NCBI RefSeq assembly: GCF_014898055.3 | Contig: NW_023605083.1 | Span: 60,552,228-60,616,227, forward strand | Reading direction: 5' to 3' | DNA length: 64,000 nucleotides | From: Talpa occidentalis | Taxonomy: Eukaryota; Chordata; Mammalia; Eulipotyphla; Talpidae | Part shown: positions 23,160 through 34,682 of the stretch, piece after piece | Layout: every line of letters starts with the position of its first letter | Numbering within the stretch: the first letter of the stretch is position 1 | Position numbers and translations under genes: made by a program | The notes under the pieces: generated by a model | What the model saw: only the letters and a program-made list of their open reading frames with translations | The model's database searches: none | Told to the model about the DNA's origin: nothing

Positions 23160-23336
23160 CATGTTGATACATTTGCTGTGGGAGGCTGTCCCGTGCTTTA
23201 GAGGATGGTTAACAGTATCCTGGCCTCTACCTCTCAGATGCCACACACTCCCTCTTATAGTAATAGCCAAAAACGTCTGCAGATATTGTCAAATGGTCAC
23301 TGCAGGCTAAAATCTCCCAGTTAAGAACCACTGGAG
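23160..23336 (+). mobile_element. MER5A (hAT-Charlie MITE)
   Basis: The element reads 'tgtgggaggctgtcccgtgc', 'tcctggcctctacctctcag', 'aaaaacgtctgcagatattg' and ends with 'ttaagaaccactgg', the MER5A terminus. It is a non-autonomous ancient DNA transposon with no coding capacity. Confidence 0.85.
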
Positions 23337-23859
23337 TAAACCGGGAACTCTGAACTTCATGCTGGGTTGTAGCCTCCTAAGGTGAGGTGTCATGGTCAGA
23401 TACGCATTTAATGGAGATTGCTTTAGATTAGAAAGATAGACAAGGATAGCCGACTGGGCTCGGTGGTTATTGCAACAGTCTAGGAAAGAGATTAAAAGTG
23501 AGGGTAGGAATGCTAGAGCCCATCGTCTCTCAGTCTCTCTCTCTCTGTGTTATATAGATTTTGATGCACATAGACACACATAACTGTATACACATTGTAT
23601 GTATCGTCATATACACTAACAACTCGAATACATTTTATGCCAATTATTGGTTTAAATACACATTTATAAAGAGAGATAGATATAAATCTACATAACATGC
23701 ATACATGCACACTAACTCACTCTACAGAAAGGAGGTGCCTAAGGGAGAGGGAGGTGATGAGTCTTTACCTCCTCTCCAAAGACAAATAGAAACGTTTTTT
23801 TCAATTGTTTATAATCCACCAGAAAAACTATCAATGCCAACAGTGAACTTTAAAACTGA
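23337..23859. other. unannotated sequence with a CT tract
   Basis: Contains a tctctctctctct-type tract near 23524-23547 and alternating purine/pyrimidine AT-rich text to about 23710. No gene. Confidence 0.5.
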
Positions 23860-24025
23860 TAACAAGATTTCATAAACATTAGCTCATGAAATTCTGACAA
23901 CTCCCTAAACGGGGTTTTATAATCCCCCATCACAGAAGAGGAAACAGGTTAGAGTTAGTGTTTTACCCGGAGTCACACAACCAGTGAAGTGCGGAGCGTG
24001 GACACATACACGATCCAAACCTCTC
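23860..24025 (-). mobile_element. MIR SINE, minus strand
   Basis: 'acagaagaggaaacaggtta' and 'agtcacacaaccagtgaag' are reversed MIR landmarks. Confidence 0.75.
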
Positions 24026-25018
24026 CTCCTGCCCTGTATCCTGAATGACGTTTCATAAACATAAGGCTTATGGTCTTCTGACTAGTTGCAATCAGTTTGA
24101 TCTAGGGCGTTTGAAAACTAACTCCATCTAGTTTTTCAAACAATGCATTTCCAAGCAGATGATCTCATAAAAATACATAGAGAAGAGAATCACAAAAAGC
24201 TTCTCCAGAAAGTTTTGTATGATTTTTTTTTTAATGTGCTTGCTTGCTTTCTTCCTTCCTCATTATGGTGTTAATTAAGAATGTGTAATCCCCTTTTTAC
24301 TCAGTGCAGGCTCCTATTACTAGCGCTCAGCAGTCCGAGCTGAAGTACCCACTTCATGACCATCCATGCTTGTCCCCAGAAACCCTCCAGGTTCTGTGGC
24401 TTTAACACCTGGCACACATGCACCATAGCCAAGCCGCTGAGGGGCTGAGAGAATTAAGTCATCTACTTAATTTGTTTGCATTTCCCCAGTTGCTGACAAA
24501 TCTTTCTGCTTTATGTTTAGAGGAAGGGGAAAAAGTGTTCTCCCTTTTTTTCTTCCCTTTTTATATTATTTTATTTATTTATATTTTCGCTTGGTGCAAA
24601 GTCTCCAGCTGATAAATCTGTCTAAGTGTAGTTAGCAGGTCAAGTGTGCCTGGGAACCTAGCATGGTTTCTCCAGACCCATGAAGAATGTGTGCTCTCTC
24701 CCCAGTTGTGCCCACACATCATTTGTCACACTCTGTGATTGGCCTGGCCTGTGCCTGGACCTATCCTGCCTCCCACCCTGAGCTTGAAAGCTTGCTCTAC
24801 TTCCAGAGTTTTTCAGCAAATTAGTGGGGAGACACTTTTGGGAAGACTGTCCATATTGTTCTGCACACTGGACAAGAAACAGAAAATTGGGGAAAGTATT
24901 CAATGTATTTAAACTACACAGCTTCTCTTCTTTTAAAAAACACACATTTGCTTGAGAAGAAGATTGACTTCTGGAGGTGTAAAGAGACCAACATTTATGC
25001 AGTTTTTCACAGACTGGG
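24026..25018. other. unannotated unique sequence
   Basis: Nothing recognisable, and open frames are under 100 codons. Confidence 0.5.
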
Positions 25019-25168
25019 TCTCACACTAGCATTTTGCCAGCTTTAATTCTCACCCCAATCCTACGAGTGATCATCCTTTGATCTGTTTGATCTAAAGGAA
25101 ACTTGGAGACTCAGAGAGCTCAGATGACTTGCCCAAGACCACTCAGCAGGTGGGAGTAGAACTCACTG
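25019..25168 (-). mobile_element. MIR SINE, minus strand
   Basis: 'cttggagactcagagagctc', 'gacttgcccaagaccactca' and 'gcaggtgggagtagaactc' are reversed MIR sequence. Confidence 0.85.
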
Positions 25169-25345
25169 TATTTATTTACTCATTCAACTGATTGTTTGGT
25201 GTCTGCTTTTGCCAAGAACTGTTCTGGGCACTGAAGATACATCCGTGAAGGAAACAAAGGCCTCTGTCCTGGGACAGACATTCTGAACAGGGAGGCAGAT
25301 AATAAACATGACAAATATCTAAAGTATGCACTCTGTTAAAGACAG
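25169..25345 (-). mobile_element. L2 fragment
   Basis: 'tactcattcaactgattg', 'aactgttctgggcactgaag' and 'gaggcagataataaacatg' follow the reversed L2 3' end. Confidence 0.75.
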
Positions 25346-25734
25346 CACATGCTGGAGTCATCATCAATGTTGTCCAAATGCTTCCTGTTCTTGGCATTCA
25401 CGAGTCTGGCTCTAGAAGGTGTGGCCAGCAGTGCCACTTCTGGGCTGGAGTCAGGAACTGCTAGTTTGAGACAATCCAGGACACTCTGTCCCCTGCCATG
25501 CGGTGGGGCAGGTTCCAGATGATGGTCATTCCCTCAGCCTGGGTCCCAGATCAGAAGCACAGATCTCTGCTGTGGGACAGAGAGCCAAGGATGTACTAAG
25601 AGAGAGGTTCAGTTGCTGCACGAGTATGGAGGATCACTTAAGTAGGAGCAAGGCAGTGAGAGGACCTGGAGTTGAGAATCCACATGCAAATAGTCTACAG
25701 CCTGGAGTTGAGGGGACAGAGTTTGTGAGTCCCA
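25346..25734. other. unannotated unique sequence
   Basis: No recognisable gene. The 112-codon plus frame (25503-25841) ends inside a MIR. Confidence 0.45.
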
Positions 25735-25860
25735 TTCCATTACTGGAAGTAGCATGGCATGGTAGAGATGTGGAAGACGGGTCCTGCAGACACGAGTTCA
25801 AATCTCAGCTGTACCATGAACCACCAGAACAAAATCCTTGACCTTGAAATAATTAATATT
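25735..25860 (+). mobile_element. MIR SINE, 5' part
   Basis: 'gtagcatggcatggtagaga' and 'cacgagttcaaatctcagct' match the tRNA-derived head and core of MIR. Confidence 0.7.
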
Positions 25861-26755
25861 TGAATTTCAATTTATCTGCAGAATATAAGTAACAAGCTTG
25901 ATGCAAATGTTTCATGTGCTGTGTTAAACCCTAAGTAATATGAAAGTGCTTGGTCCAGCTCACTGCTCCTCTGCACCCTCTGCCCACCCCCCACCCCAAA
26001 ACCCTTCTTCAGGTGTGCCTTCTTGGGATTGGAAGCCATGTGTTGTCTGCATCAGACAAGCCTGACTCTTTCTTAGTCAAATGGCTGTAATTAGATTGCT
26101 TTTCCTTTTAAAAACCTGGTTCTTATTTTCCTCACTTCAGTTTCTTTGTTTTTGTTTGTTTTGTTTTTTTTCCCCCTTGCTTGTATGCTTTTCTTGCTGC
26201 TTTTCATTTTGTCTTCAGAAAATTATTTATGATTCCACTGCTTAACATTCCAAAAAACTGAACATCCTTTTCAAGTTTGTTTTATATTCTGTTACAAATA
26301 ACATTGATTCTCACTTCCTCTGACAGCTGCTATTATCTCCTTCTCTCCTCTTTGCTCTTCTTTCTTTCTTTCCAAAGAAAAGTGAAGAACACCGCTTCCC
26401 CGCAAAAGCCTCCACCCCAAACATCATCCTTCATTTTCTCGGGACCCGTCGGTTGACTGAAATATATAATTGGATTAGGCAGGTTTATGTCTCTACGTCC
26501 TGTTTCCTGTGTAATTTTGTCCTTCACCACACATCACAGTAAGAAAAAAAAGGAAGTTTCTTCCTTGTTCACAGAGAAAAATCAGTTATTCTCCCTTCTA
26601 AAATGAAATCATATGTATGTATTTTGGTGTCTTCAAAGAAACCAAAAGGATCTCCCTAAAATATCAAGGTAGTTTACACACACACACACAGTCTAAATAC
26701 TGTGTGTATCTAGATATAAAGTACTAGATACTTTGTATCAAATACAAAGAAGGCA
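25861..26755. other. unannotated sequence with simple repeats
   Basis: TTTG/T-rich tract at 26140-26175 and a (CA)7-8 run near 26675-26691. No gene seen. Confidence 0.5.
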
Positions 26756-27035
26756 AAGCCCCCTGGCATCCCCCCAGGGAGTTCACTGTCTAGAACAGGA
26801 ACTAGACGTGACACTGCAGTGGTTCACAGAGACAAGTGCAGTGTGTAAGGGGCATGATGTTAATGCAGTGGCATTTGGGGCAAGAGAGGAGGAATGGCGA
26901 AGAAGATGGGGAATAAGGCTGGAGAGATGGGCCAGGGCAGTGCATAGAGTTCTAGTATATCATGTAAGAAAAAAGGATGGGCTTTTCTTACTTTCCTCGA
27001 GAGGGGACCAGGAGATTGTGAAGACTGCACAATGA
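26756..27035 (-). mobile_element. L2-like fragment
   Basis: 'cagggagttcactgtctaga', 'agacaagtgcagtgtgtaag' and 'ggctggagagatgggccagg' resemble the reversed L2 3' region. Low identity. Confidence 0.5.
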
Positions 27036-27898
27036 CACTGGATTGCTTCTAACTTAGGAATGGAAAGAGATTATTTACATACTGTGCAGGGAAATCAAAA
27101 GTGGTATTTCATTTATACTTCCAGGACTGCAGCAAGCACCTGCTTCGTGGTGGTTACTCCTACTCTACACACGTGCAGACAAAGGTTCAGAAACATTAAA
27201 TGGGGCTGAGGCATCCCTGCTCTGCTTCCCGCCAGCACGGACCATGGAGTACAGTGGGATGTATCATGAGAGTTTGAACGTGCTCACATACCATGGGCCA
27301 CAGGCCAGAGCCAGGCACCCTGTGGCTGCCGGATGGATGGAGCCAGGGCAAAGATCTGCCTAGTGCTGGATGGAAAACCAAACTATGTTCTCACCATGTG
27401 GTTTTTTCCCACAGATTTCTCCACTTCAGTAGTTTTTGTGATTGTAGTTTCTTGAACCTGAAAGAAGCTAGATGAACTGATAGTAGCTAGAAGAAAGAAG
27501 AATACCCACTACATTGTAAAATTACCAAAGCATGCATATCCAATCGAACACCTTTGCTTTTCCCATTGTTTGGAACTTCAAAATAGAGATGAGAAAGAGC
27601 TTAAACCCTAGAGCATCACAAATGGATAGGCCATACTTGAATAAAAGGCACATGGCCCCCGTGAGGCTTCATCCTGGGACATGGAGAAGTACTTTGTGGT
27701 AGAACCAGGGGCACCACCACATCATAGCCCCGCCCAAGAGGGTCTTTGTCTCCCTCTTATAGAGTAGACAGATGCAGGGGCTCCAAACACCTTCCGGCAG
27801 GCAAGTTCTCTTTCCCTGGCATAAACTAATGGGAAAGGAAAGCCCCTTCATCCTTGCTTCTCTAGATGAATCAGAAGGAATTTATCAAGGAACTTGGT
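27036..27898. other. unannotated unique sequence
   Basis: No gene or confident repeat. Confidence 0.5.
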
Positions 27899-27908
27899 CT
27901 TAAATGCC

Positions 27909-28187
27909 TTTTTTTTTTTAATTTTTTAAAAAGATTTTTATGTATACAAGAACTGGGGTATAGGCCAGATGTGTGGGAGGGTGAGAAGATTCACCAGACA
28001 CAGAGCGGTGAACAGAACATGCAGACTGACGAAATACACTGCTGAGGTGAGCACCGGGCGAGACAGGAGAGGTCTGCTGTGGGTTTCTCCCCTGCCGGCC
28101 AGGAATTGAACCGGCTCTGCAGAGTCTGTGGACAGCTTCAGTGGCTTCACAGTGCTGGCTCAACCCCCTGCGCCACCATGGTAGCCC
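27909..28187 (-). mobile_element. T+ SINE, minus strand
   Basis: The target duplication cttaaatgcc lies at 27899-27908 and 28188-28197. The head (minus strand) is mutated at its start, where tggtggcgcagg becomes a slightly different string. The B-box region survives as ggttcaattcc, read on the minus strand. Confidence 0.92.
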
Positions 28188-28197
28188 CTTAAATGCC

Positions 28198-28614
28198 ATT
28201 CTTAAATAGGAAGGTGATTTTTAGTTTTTTGATGGTTTGGTGGTTTGTAAGTTCACCAAGGCCTATCAGACAGGCAATGGTCAGCTAAAGCCACTAACAA
28301 CCAACACGGATGTTAAGCAGGACTAGAGCCTCATAAGCAAGAACCTGGTTGTCCAGAAATCAATTACAGCCATTTCCCCAGATCAAGTGTAAGGTAAGGA
28401 GCTGCCAGGCTGTACACATGAGGAAACGCAGATACGTCGCCTAAGAATTGCTCTTCAGTCTGTCTGGAGAACAGAAGTGGCCTGGGGAAAAATGTGAGGG
28501 GTCACAGAGGGGGCTCTGTGGCTCCTTCTCACAGGTCAGCTTCAGTCAGGCCCAGTTTTATTAGACCAGACGTAACTCCAGCTTTTTTTCCGTTTTATTG
28601 GAAAGCACTACATA
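28198..28614. other. unannotated unique sequence
   Basis: Nothing recognisable. Confidence 0.5.
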
Positions 28615-28686
28615 TGTCTCTGGTGAATCCTCTCACTGCCTGTATCCCAGTTCTTGTATGCATAAATAAATAAATCTTTTAAAAAA
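28615..28686 (+). mobile_element. T+ SINE, 3' tail only
   Basis: It begins at 'gtctctggtgaatcctctc' and keeps 'tgtatgcataaataaataaa' and 'tcttttaaaaaaa'. The whole tRNA head is missing, either by 5' truncation during insertion or by later deletion. No clear target duplication was found. Confidence 0.85.
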
Positions 28687-28779
28687 AGCCTAGTTAAATG
28701 CCATCAGGCACTATAATGTTTTGTTATTGCTTGTTTGTCTGTCTGCCTGTTTGTTTAAATGCATAAATTCACAAGGACA

Positions 28780-29790
28780 AAGAAAGCAGAGTTGCTGAAG
28801 AGCAACAAACTTTTGGAAGGTGGAAAGCAACTAGATGAGTAGTAACAGATTTAGGAGAATCTTAAAAACAGAAGGAGTCACTTCAAAACAAGGAGGACAA
28901 ATAAGATTCTACAAGACTGAGGAGAAAAAAATTAGTTTTTATATGAAAGGTCAAGAATTATATTGGCATCATAATTCTAAACAGAAATCTTGGAACCAAA
29001 AGAAAATTGAGCAATGTCTTCAAAATTTTAAAGGAAAAGGACCCAGTACACTATAATCTAACTAAACTATGAATTAAATGTGTTGGGAATAAGGGTATTT
29101 TTAACACAAAAAGGGTTTGTTTTAATTTATCTTCCATCTATCTTTCTTTAGAAAAGGATATGTTCCATTAAAACAATACAGTAAAGTGAAGAGAAGTAAG
29201 TGTGAGATCATGAAAATAGAAAACCCAACATTACAATGCAGCCAAGGGGATCTCCAGGATGCTAGTGAAGGAATGTTACAAGAAAATTCCTATGCAGAAG
29301 CCCTAAAGAGTTCTGCTTGCTTAGGTTCTCCAGAAGTAGATGGCGAGAAGGAATATGGCATGCAGGATTGCTGTTAGAGATCAACACTTTTCAGGGATAA
29401 AAAAGAAAGCAGAGGAAAAAGCAAGATTGTTGAAGTTGAATTAGATGCAGATGCAATAAAGCTGTGGAGCACTGCATCCCTTTTGAGCATCTGACAGTGG
29501 GCCCAAGTGATGCTAGTACCCTCTCTGCTATCAGTCACTGGATTACAGACCACCTAGGGAAGGCATGCCCTTGGGTAACACAGTTCTCTGAAGCTGAAGC
29601 AAAAGAAGGATCTGACAGCTGGAGGCTGTCTGCTGACACATTCCTAGAAGCTGAATTGAAAGATCTTCTGGGCAACACATCTCTCTGTCCACTACACTGG
29701 CCTAGATTGAAGCAGGTTAAGAGACTAGAAGAAAGTTCTACAGAGAGTGAAATTGATAGGACACCTAATGTGTTTTAAATTTATACAATT
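28780..29790 (+). pseudogene. unidentified region with interrupted open frames
   Basis: I do not recognise this. Three separated plus-strand frames (28835-29056, 73 codons; 29186-29377, 63; 29464-29778, 104) lie in one orientation and read like protein: the last is rich in Ser, Glu, Leu and Trp (for example HWITDHLGKACPWVTQFSEA), and the first is Lys/Arg/Gln-rich. The frames differ and stop codons lie between them. There is no clear A-tail or target duplication. Possibilities are a decayed processed pseudogene, an uncatalogued old repeat, or chance. I give it a pseudogene label only as a best description. Confidence 0.3.
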
Positions 29791-30945
29791 GGGGGAAAGT
29801 TAGGAATGAATTCATGGGGAGTATATAGCAAAGGATAAAAACAAGTTTAATTCCAAGGAATATAAAGTACTGTTTATGAAAAGTAATCTTGTACACTACT
29901 GCATGCCCAGCCATAAATCATCTTTATATGGTTATATAATTACACTGGAGAATGAAGGAATGAGCAATGTGGGTAGGCGAAAATCCTCACTCTCATAGTA
30001 GAAAATCAATATTAGTACTTGAACTACATCTTACACTTCAAGAAATAGCAACATAAGCTTGATTTAAACTTATAAAGATAAATGATAAAAGATTCTGTTG
30101 GAAGTGTTAACAGTGTTAGTCTCCAAGAGCAGGAACATAGAAGTAAATAGGGAAGTACCATTTTCCATAAGATTATGTACATGTATAGCTTTAATACAAC
30201 AGAGCCTACATTTTTTAAAAAGAAAGCATATTCTATGACAGTCTGTGTTTCCTGAGGGCAAGTATTAGGGTCAGGTTCTCATGACATTTTTCCCAACCTA
30301 TTCCAAAGGGGAACCAAGATCAATCCCTTGCCCATCGTCAACCTCTTTCTCTGGCTCTTGAGCCAAAACTGGAGCAGTAAATGCCATTGAGCAGGGACAG
30401 GAGAGTGCAAAAGGACAGAGGAGAGGGGAATCCTCGCAGCAATGGGGAGGTTATATGAATAATATCTACTCACTGAGATTCCCAAGTTAAGCAAAAATTT
30501 GGGAGGTAAATTTGTAATGAAAACTTCAGAGCCAGGTAAAGAAAATAATTTGTAGACTTGGACAATCAGGGTATCAACAGTGCCTAGGAGAAAGTGAGGA
30601 AAGAGACCACTGCCCAAAGAGCCCAGCACCATTCAAATATTTCCTCCTTGTTCTGTAAACTACAAGTATACTACATAGTAACAGTGCTATTATTAGCATT
30701 TGCATTATTGCAGTTTATAATAACAAATAAGAAGACTAGAAATTTTTGCTTAGTGACTTATAAATCTACTTTAGTAGAGATTATACTTTAGTAGAGATAT
30801 ACTTTCTGGACTATCTCATTACAGAATGTGTTATAATATGGTTAACAAGAGTCTCAAATTATCACAAATTTCATCAGTTCTTACTCAACAAGTAGAATGA
30901 TAAAAGAGCATCATGGCTCTGAAGTCAACTTGTGTATGCATCAGA
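29791..30945. other. unannotated unique sequence
   Basis: AT-rich. A near-duplicate of 'actttagtagagatta' occurs at 30768-30798. The 117-codon minus frame (30279-30632) shows no domain I know. Confidence 0.45.
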
Positions 30946-31275
30946 TACTCCACGTTCCTAGACCTAGGGCTTTGCATATGCTTTCTAGCTTCCTGCGCTA
31001 GTCTTTGCCCATGCTCTGCAGAAGTTGCTGCTTTTCATTGAAGTTTAATGTCAGTCCTACACTTTATGGACTAGGATCTATTTCTATCTCAGTAATTCCT
31101 CTGTCACTCTCTAGCTAGTCCCCCAACATTTTAGACAATGTGCAATTATATTATTCACTTGTCTGTTTTTTTCTTAATTCTGTCCTCATTCAAAAGTCAT
31201 TTTCCCGCAACCAGCAGCCTTGCCTATCCTTCTTAACTCCATGTCCCTGTTGGCAATAGGTGTTCACTGACTGGT
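30946..31275 (+). mobile_element. L2-like fragment
   Basis: 'ctagggctttgcatatgctt' and 'ctcattcaaaagtcattttc' follow the L2 3' region order. Much diverged. Confidence 0.55.
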
Positions 31276-31459
31276 CATTGAACTTTTAAAAACCAATTAG
31301 TTTCACAGTTAACAAGATCAGGAAACTTGTAACTTTGGATTGTATTTCAAAGTAGTTAAGCTGTCTGACATAGCCCTAACAACTGTGTGATGTAGCACTC
31401 TGTTCCTTGTACAATAAAAAAAGCATTTGAATTTTCTTTTCTTTTAAATTTACTTAATG

Positions 31460-31715
31460 TGGGCCTTCCCAGTGGCGCAGTGGTTGAGTGCTGGCTGCGA
31501 AGCTGCCCACTGCCTCTGCAGCTCTGGTTACACCCCGCTGCCGTGCCCGCTGCTCTTCTGCTGCGCCCGCTGCTCCCCTCAGCAGTGTACTTCGGTTCTT
31601 CTGCCTGTTCTGCTCCCCGCTCTGACACTGGTGAATTCTCTCACCCTCCCGCACTTCTGACTGTACCCAGTGCTTGTATAAATAAATAAATCTTTTAAAA
31701 AAATAAAAATAAAAA
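31460..31715 (+). mobile_element. T+ SINE with near-consensus A box
   Basis: The 15-bp perfect target duplication taaatttacttaatg lies at 31445-31459 and 31716-31730. The A-box region tggcgcagtggttgag (31473-31488) is the best in the window. The B-box region is damaged (ggttacaccc). The segment gctgctcttctgctgcgccc shows a small internal duplication of the cgcccgctgct word. The tail has aataaataaatcttttaaaa. Confidence 0.95.
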
Positions 31716-31779
31716 TAAATTTACTTAATGCTACTTAAGTGCCTTTGTTTTAAAATCTTACTGTGTCTTGACACTATAG

Positions 31780-32030
31780 GTTATCAGCACAGCATTCCAC
31801 CACTGCAGCACCCATTGTGCTTCCTCCACCAAGGACCCCTGTGCTCTCCCCTCCCTGCTCCCCAGCTCCCAGCCTCACCCCTCCCCTTTTCCCACTGAAG
31901 GCCACAGATCTATGATCAGCTTTCAAGGGTTGGTTTTAAAGTTTGTCTTTGTCTGGCCCTTTGTTTTATTTCTCTATATTCCACCTATTAGTGACACCAT
32001 CCAGTATTTATCTCTCTCCTGGTATTTGAA
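31780..32030 (-). mobile_element. L1 3' UTR fragment, minus strand
   Basis: 'cacccattgtgcttcctcca', 'tttatttctctatattccac' and 'agtgacaccatccag' match the 3' UTR of the 32.4-kb copy, reversed. It lacks the ORF2 part and the A-tail is unclear, so it is a partial remnant. Confidence 0.7.
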
Positions 32031-32189
32031 TTTTCCATGCTATTATACAGATAAAAGCCCCTGTGTTTCAAACCATGATTTCCTAAATTTCAAAACTCAG
32101 AGCTACACTTATTTCAATATCAGTTCAGAATTGTCCAGTTCCACCAACAAAGGGACTGACAACAGAAAACAAAGATGTGAACAAACCAT

Positions 32190-32355
32190 TAATACCATGT
32201 GTTGAGCATTTACTACATACAGACTACTTAATGTATTATTTTTATCATCCTCATAACACAGTTTTGTTTTCTTTTGTTTTGTTTTAATTCCACATTTTGA
32301 AGAGAAAAAAAGAGGTTCAGAGAACTGAATTAACTTGGTTAAAAACAAACAACAA
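32190..32355 (-). mobile_element. MIR SINE, minus strand
   Basis: 'agcatttactacatacagac' and 'gaggttcagagaactgaatt' are reversed MIR landmarks. Diverged. Confidence 0.6.
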
Positions 32356-32397
32356 GTAATTATCTGAATGTTGAATGTCATTTCTTTTTTGTTTTAA

Positions 32398-32995
32398 TTG
32401 TATGATTTTTTTTATTGAGGTAACACTGTTTCATAACACCTATATGACTTGGAGGTACAGGTTCACATCTCTTCAGATGTATGTTACCACACCATGTTTA
32501 TCACCAAAGCACCCATAATCCTCCACCATTGCGCATTCTTCTCCTTTGCACACTAGGCCCACCCACCCCCTCTGGTAGCCTCAATTCTACAGTCAGATTT
32601 CTAGGGTTTGTTTTGGCTTAGTTTTGTCTATTTCTTTGTTTGGTTTCTTTATATTACACATGAGTAAAATCATCTGGTAGCTGTCCTTCTTTTTCAACTT
32701 ATTTCACTTAGCATAATCTCCTCCTGTTCCATTCATGGTATTGCAAGTGGTAACATTTCATCTTTTTTAATAACTGTGTAGTATTCCGTTGTGCTTATAT
32801 ATCATGTATTCTTAATCTACTCATCTGCTGTTGGGCACTTAGGTTGTTTCCATAACTTTATTATTGTAAATAGTGCTGCAATGAATGTAGGAGTGCATAC
32901 ATCCCTCTGCTTTAGTATTTTGGCATTCTTCTGGTAGAGACTTAGGAGTGGAGTAGCTGTCCTTTCTAAAGCTGGTGATATTTCCAATACTGTCA
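32398..32995 (-). mobile_element. L1 3' end, minus strand
   Basis: A T-run (A-tail) at 32407 is followed by the reversed 3' UTR ('ttattgaggtaacactgttt', 'tagcctcaattctacagtc') and the ORF2 C-terminus ('cataatctcctcctgttcc', 'tgtagtattccgttgtgctt', 'gggcacttaggttgtttcc', 'aatagtgctgcaatgaatg'). The 5' side is truncated. The reading frame is broken. Confidence 0.92.
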
Positions 32996-34655
32996 TTTCT
33001 AGAATCTAAATTTGTACCTTTTCACACCCAGATGTTCTAACCACAGTAGATAAAACTATGTCATAACAACAGAGCCCTTTCATGAAGAGGGAAGCTAGAA
33101 AACCAACTCCTTTAGTTCATTGTCAAGAAGTTTAAAGAAAATATTTTGTTCAGGGAGCACATATGCAGTTCTCTATGATGAACCTGAAAATCATGGGACA
33201 TTCGTTGTGGTCTTAGAAAGAGGGAAAGTAATAATAAATGTCTTTAAGTTAATAATGAAAAGTACCAAAGTCTTTAAGAGGTTACAAGTTAGCAGGAAAT
33301 GTAATGACATTTCACTTACTTGAAGAAAAGGTACAAATGTTTGGAATAATTTCTTTCCACAATGGATTTCTACTGAAATGTTGAAGTCAATGTCAAGAAG
33401 TTTATTGAAACTGAATAGATGGAATAGATGTCAAAATAAGTCAAACTGAATGAAGTAAGAGGAAGAAGTTAAATGACCCTTTGTCATTGGTTAAAAGAAC
33501 AAAGAGTAGTTTTTTTCTTTTTTTTCAGAGCAGTAATATTGAGAGGTCGTTAGTCATGATGAAAATGTCTAATTTTTAAGGTAGAATTGTAGGTTCAAAG
33601 GATGTAGAACAAAAACTAAAACAATCTCTTCTTTTAAAAAAAGTTACAATTTTTAAAAGATTCTTAATGTCAAGTTTTCACATTAGGAGTTATTTTGACA
33701 GATATGCCAAGATAATTTATAGGAAAAAAAAATGTTGATTAAACTATATCCTCAATTTCCCATTCCCAAAAGAATTATCACATTTTTCTAGTCATAAAAC
33801 ACATGTTCATTATTTAAACTTGAAAAAATAAAACAGAAAACCTTCCCATCATCCCATAAGTCACAATAATTTTTGTACAAGTAAAAATGTTTGTAAATTA
33901 ATTGTGTAATCTATATTTCATGCTCAATTTTAGAATGCTCATGATCTCTTTCCATACTATGTACTTTGAGAATTGTATTCCCGGAATAATACTGACTTTT
34001 GTAATATTCTAGAATTAAGGACTCTTATTAAACATACTATGTATATGATTTGATTTATATGCATTTGAAAAACTTTCACATAAATAAACCTGTGAGTCTT
34101 TAGCTGGTTGGTCTTCAAAAACTATGTTGTTAACATCCCACAACCATCTTCTCTCTGCCTGTGTCATCAGACATCCTGCTGCTGGTCTTACCCAGTAGGA
34201 CATGAATTTAGAATACCAAAACTGCCTCCCTTGTTGGCCTCTCTCAGCACCACTTCCTTGTATCACTGTAAAGATGATACAAGCTATGTAAAAATCCATC
34301 TCAGAATCTTATATTGAAATTACATATGCAAAAGGGAGAGGGTTTTACCCTTGTCCAGACTTGCCCTAATGCCAGTCCCAAGCCTTCCTCTCCCATATCA
34401 TTAATTGCATCTCAGGGTCTCCTGACCCTTGACATTTGGCTGGGGAGGGGGAGCTAATTGTCCCAAGCCATGGAAAAGTAGGCAGAGAACACTTCTTACA
34501 TCTCCACAAGATACTGGACTAAAAAAGTGGTAGAGGATGGTGGTGTGGACCCTGATGTCCTTCATGTGGATGCCCAGAACTGACCCTCCATTTCACACTA
34601 GTCAATTCACCTGGCCCTCCATGGCTTTCCCCAAACCATGTCCCACCAGTGAGGT
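32996..34655. other. unannotated unique sequence
   Basis: AT-rich. 33740-33960 resembles old LINE 3' sequence, but weakly. No gene. The 34.5-kb end of an apparent 191-codon frame is chance sequence that happens to run into the L1. Confidence 0.45.
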
Positions 34656-34682
34656 AAAAAATTCTTTCAAAGACATACAAAG

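Noticed and set aside
33120..33420. U6-like 'gagcacatatgcag' word and repeated tgtcaagaagttta
   Set aside because: Too short and without the rest of a U6 gene. The repeat is only 14 bp.
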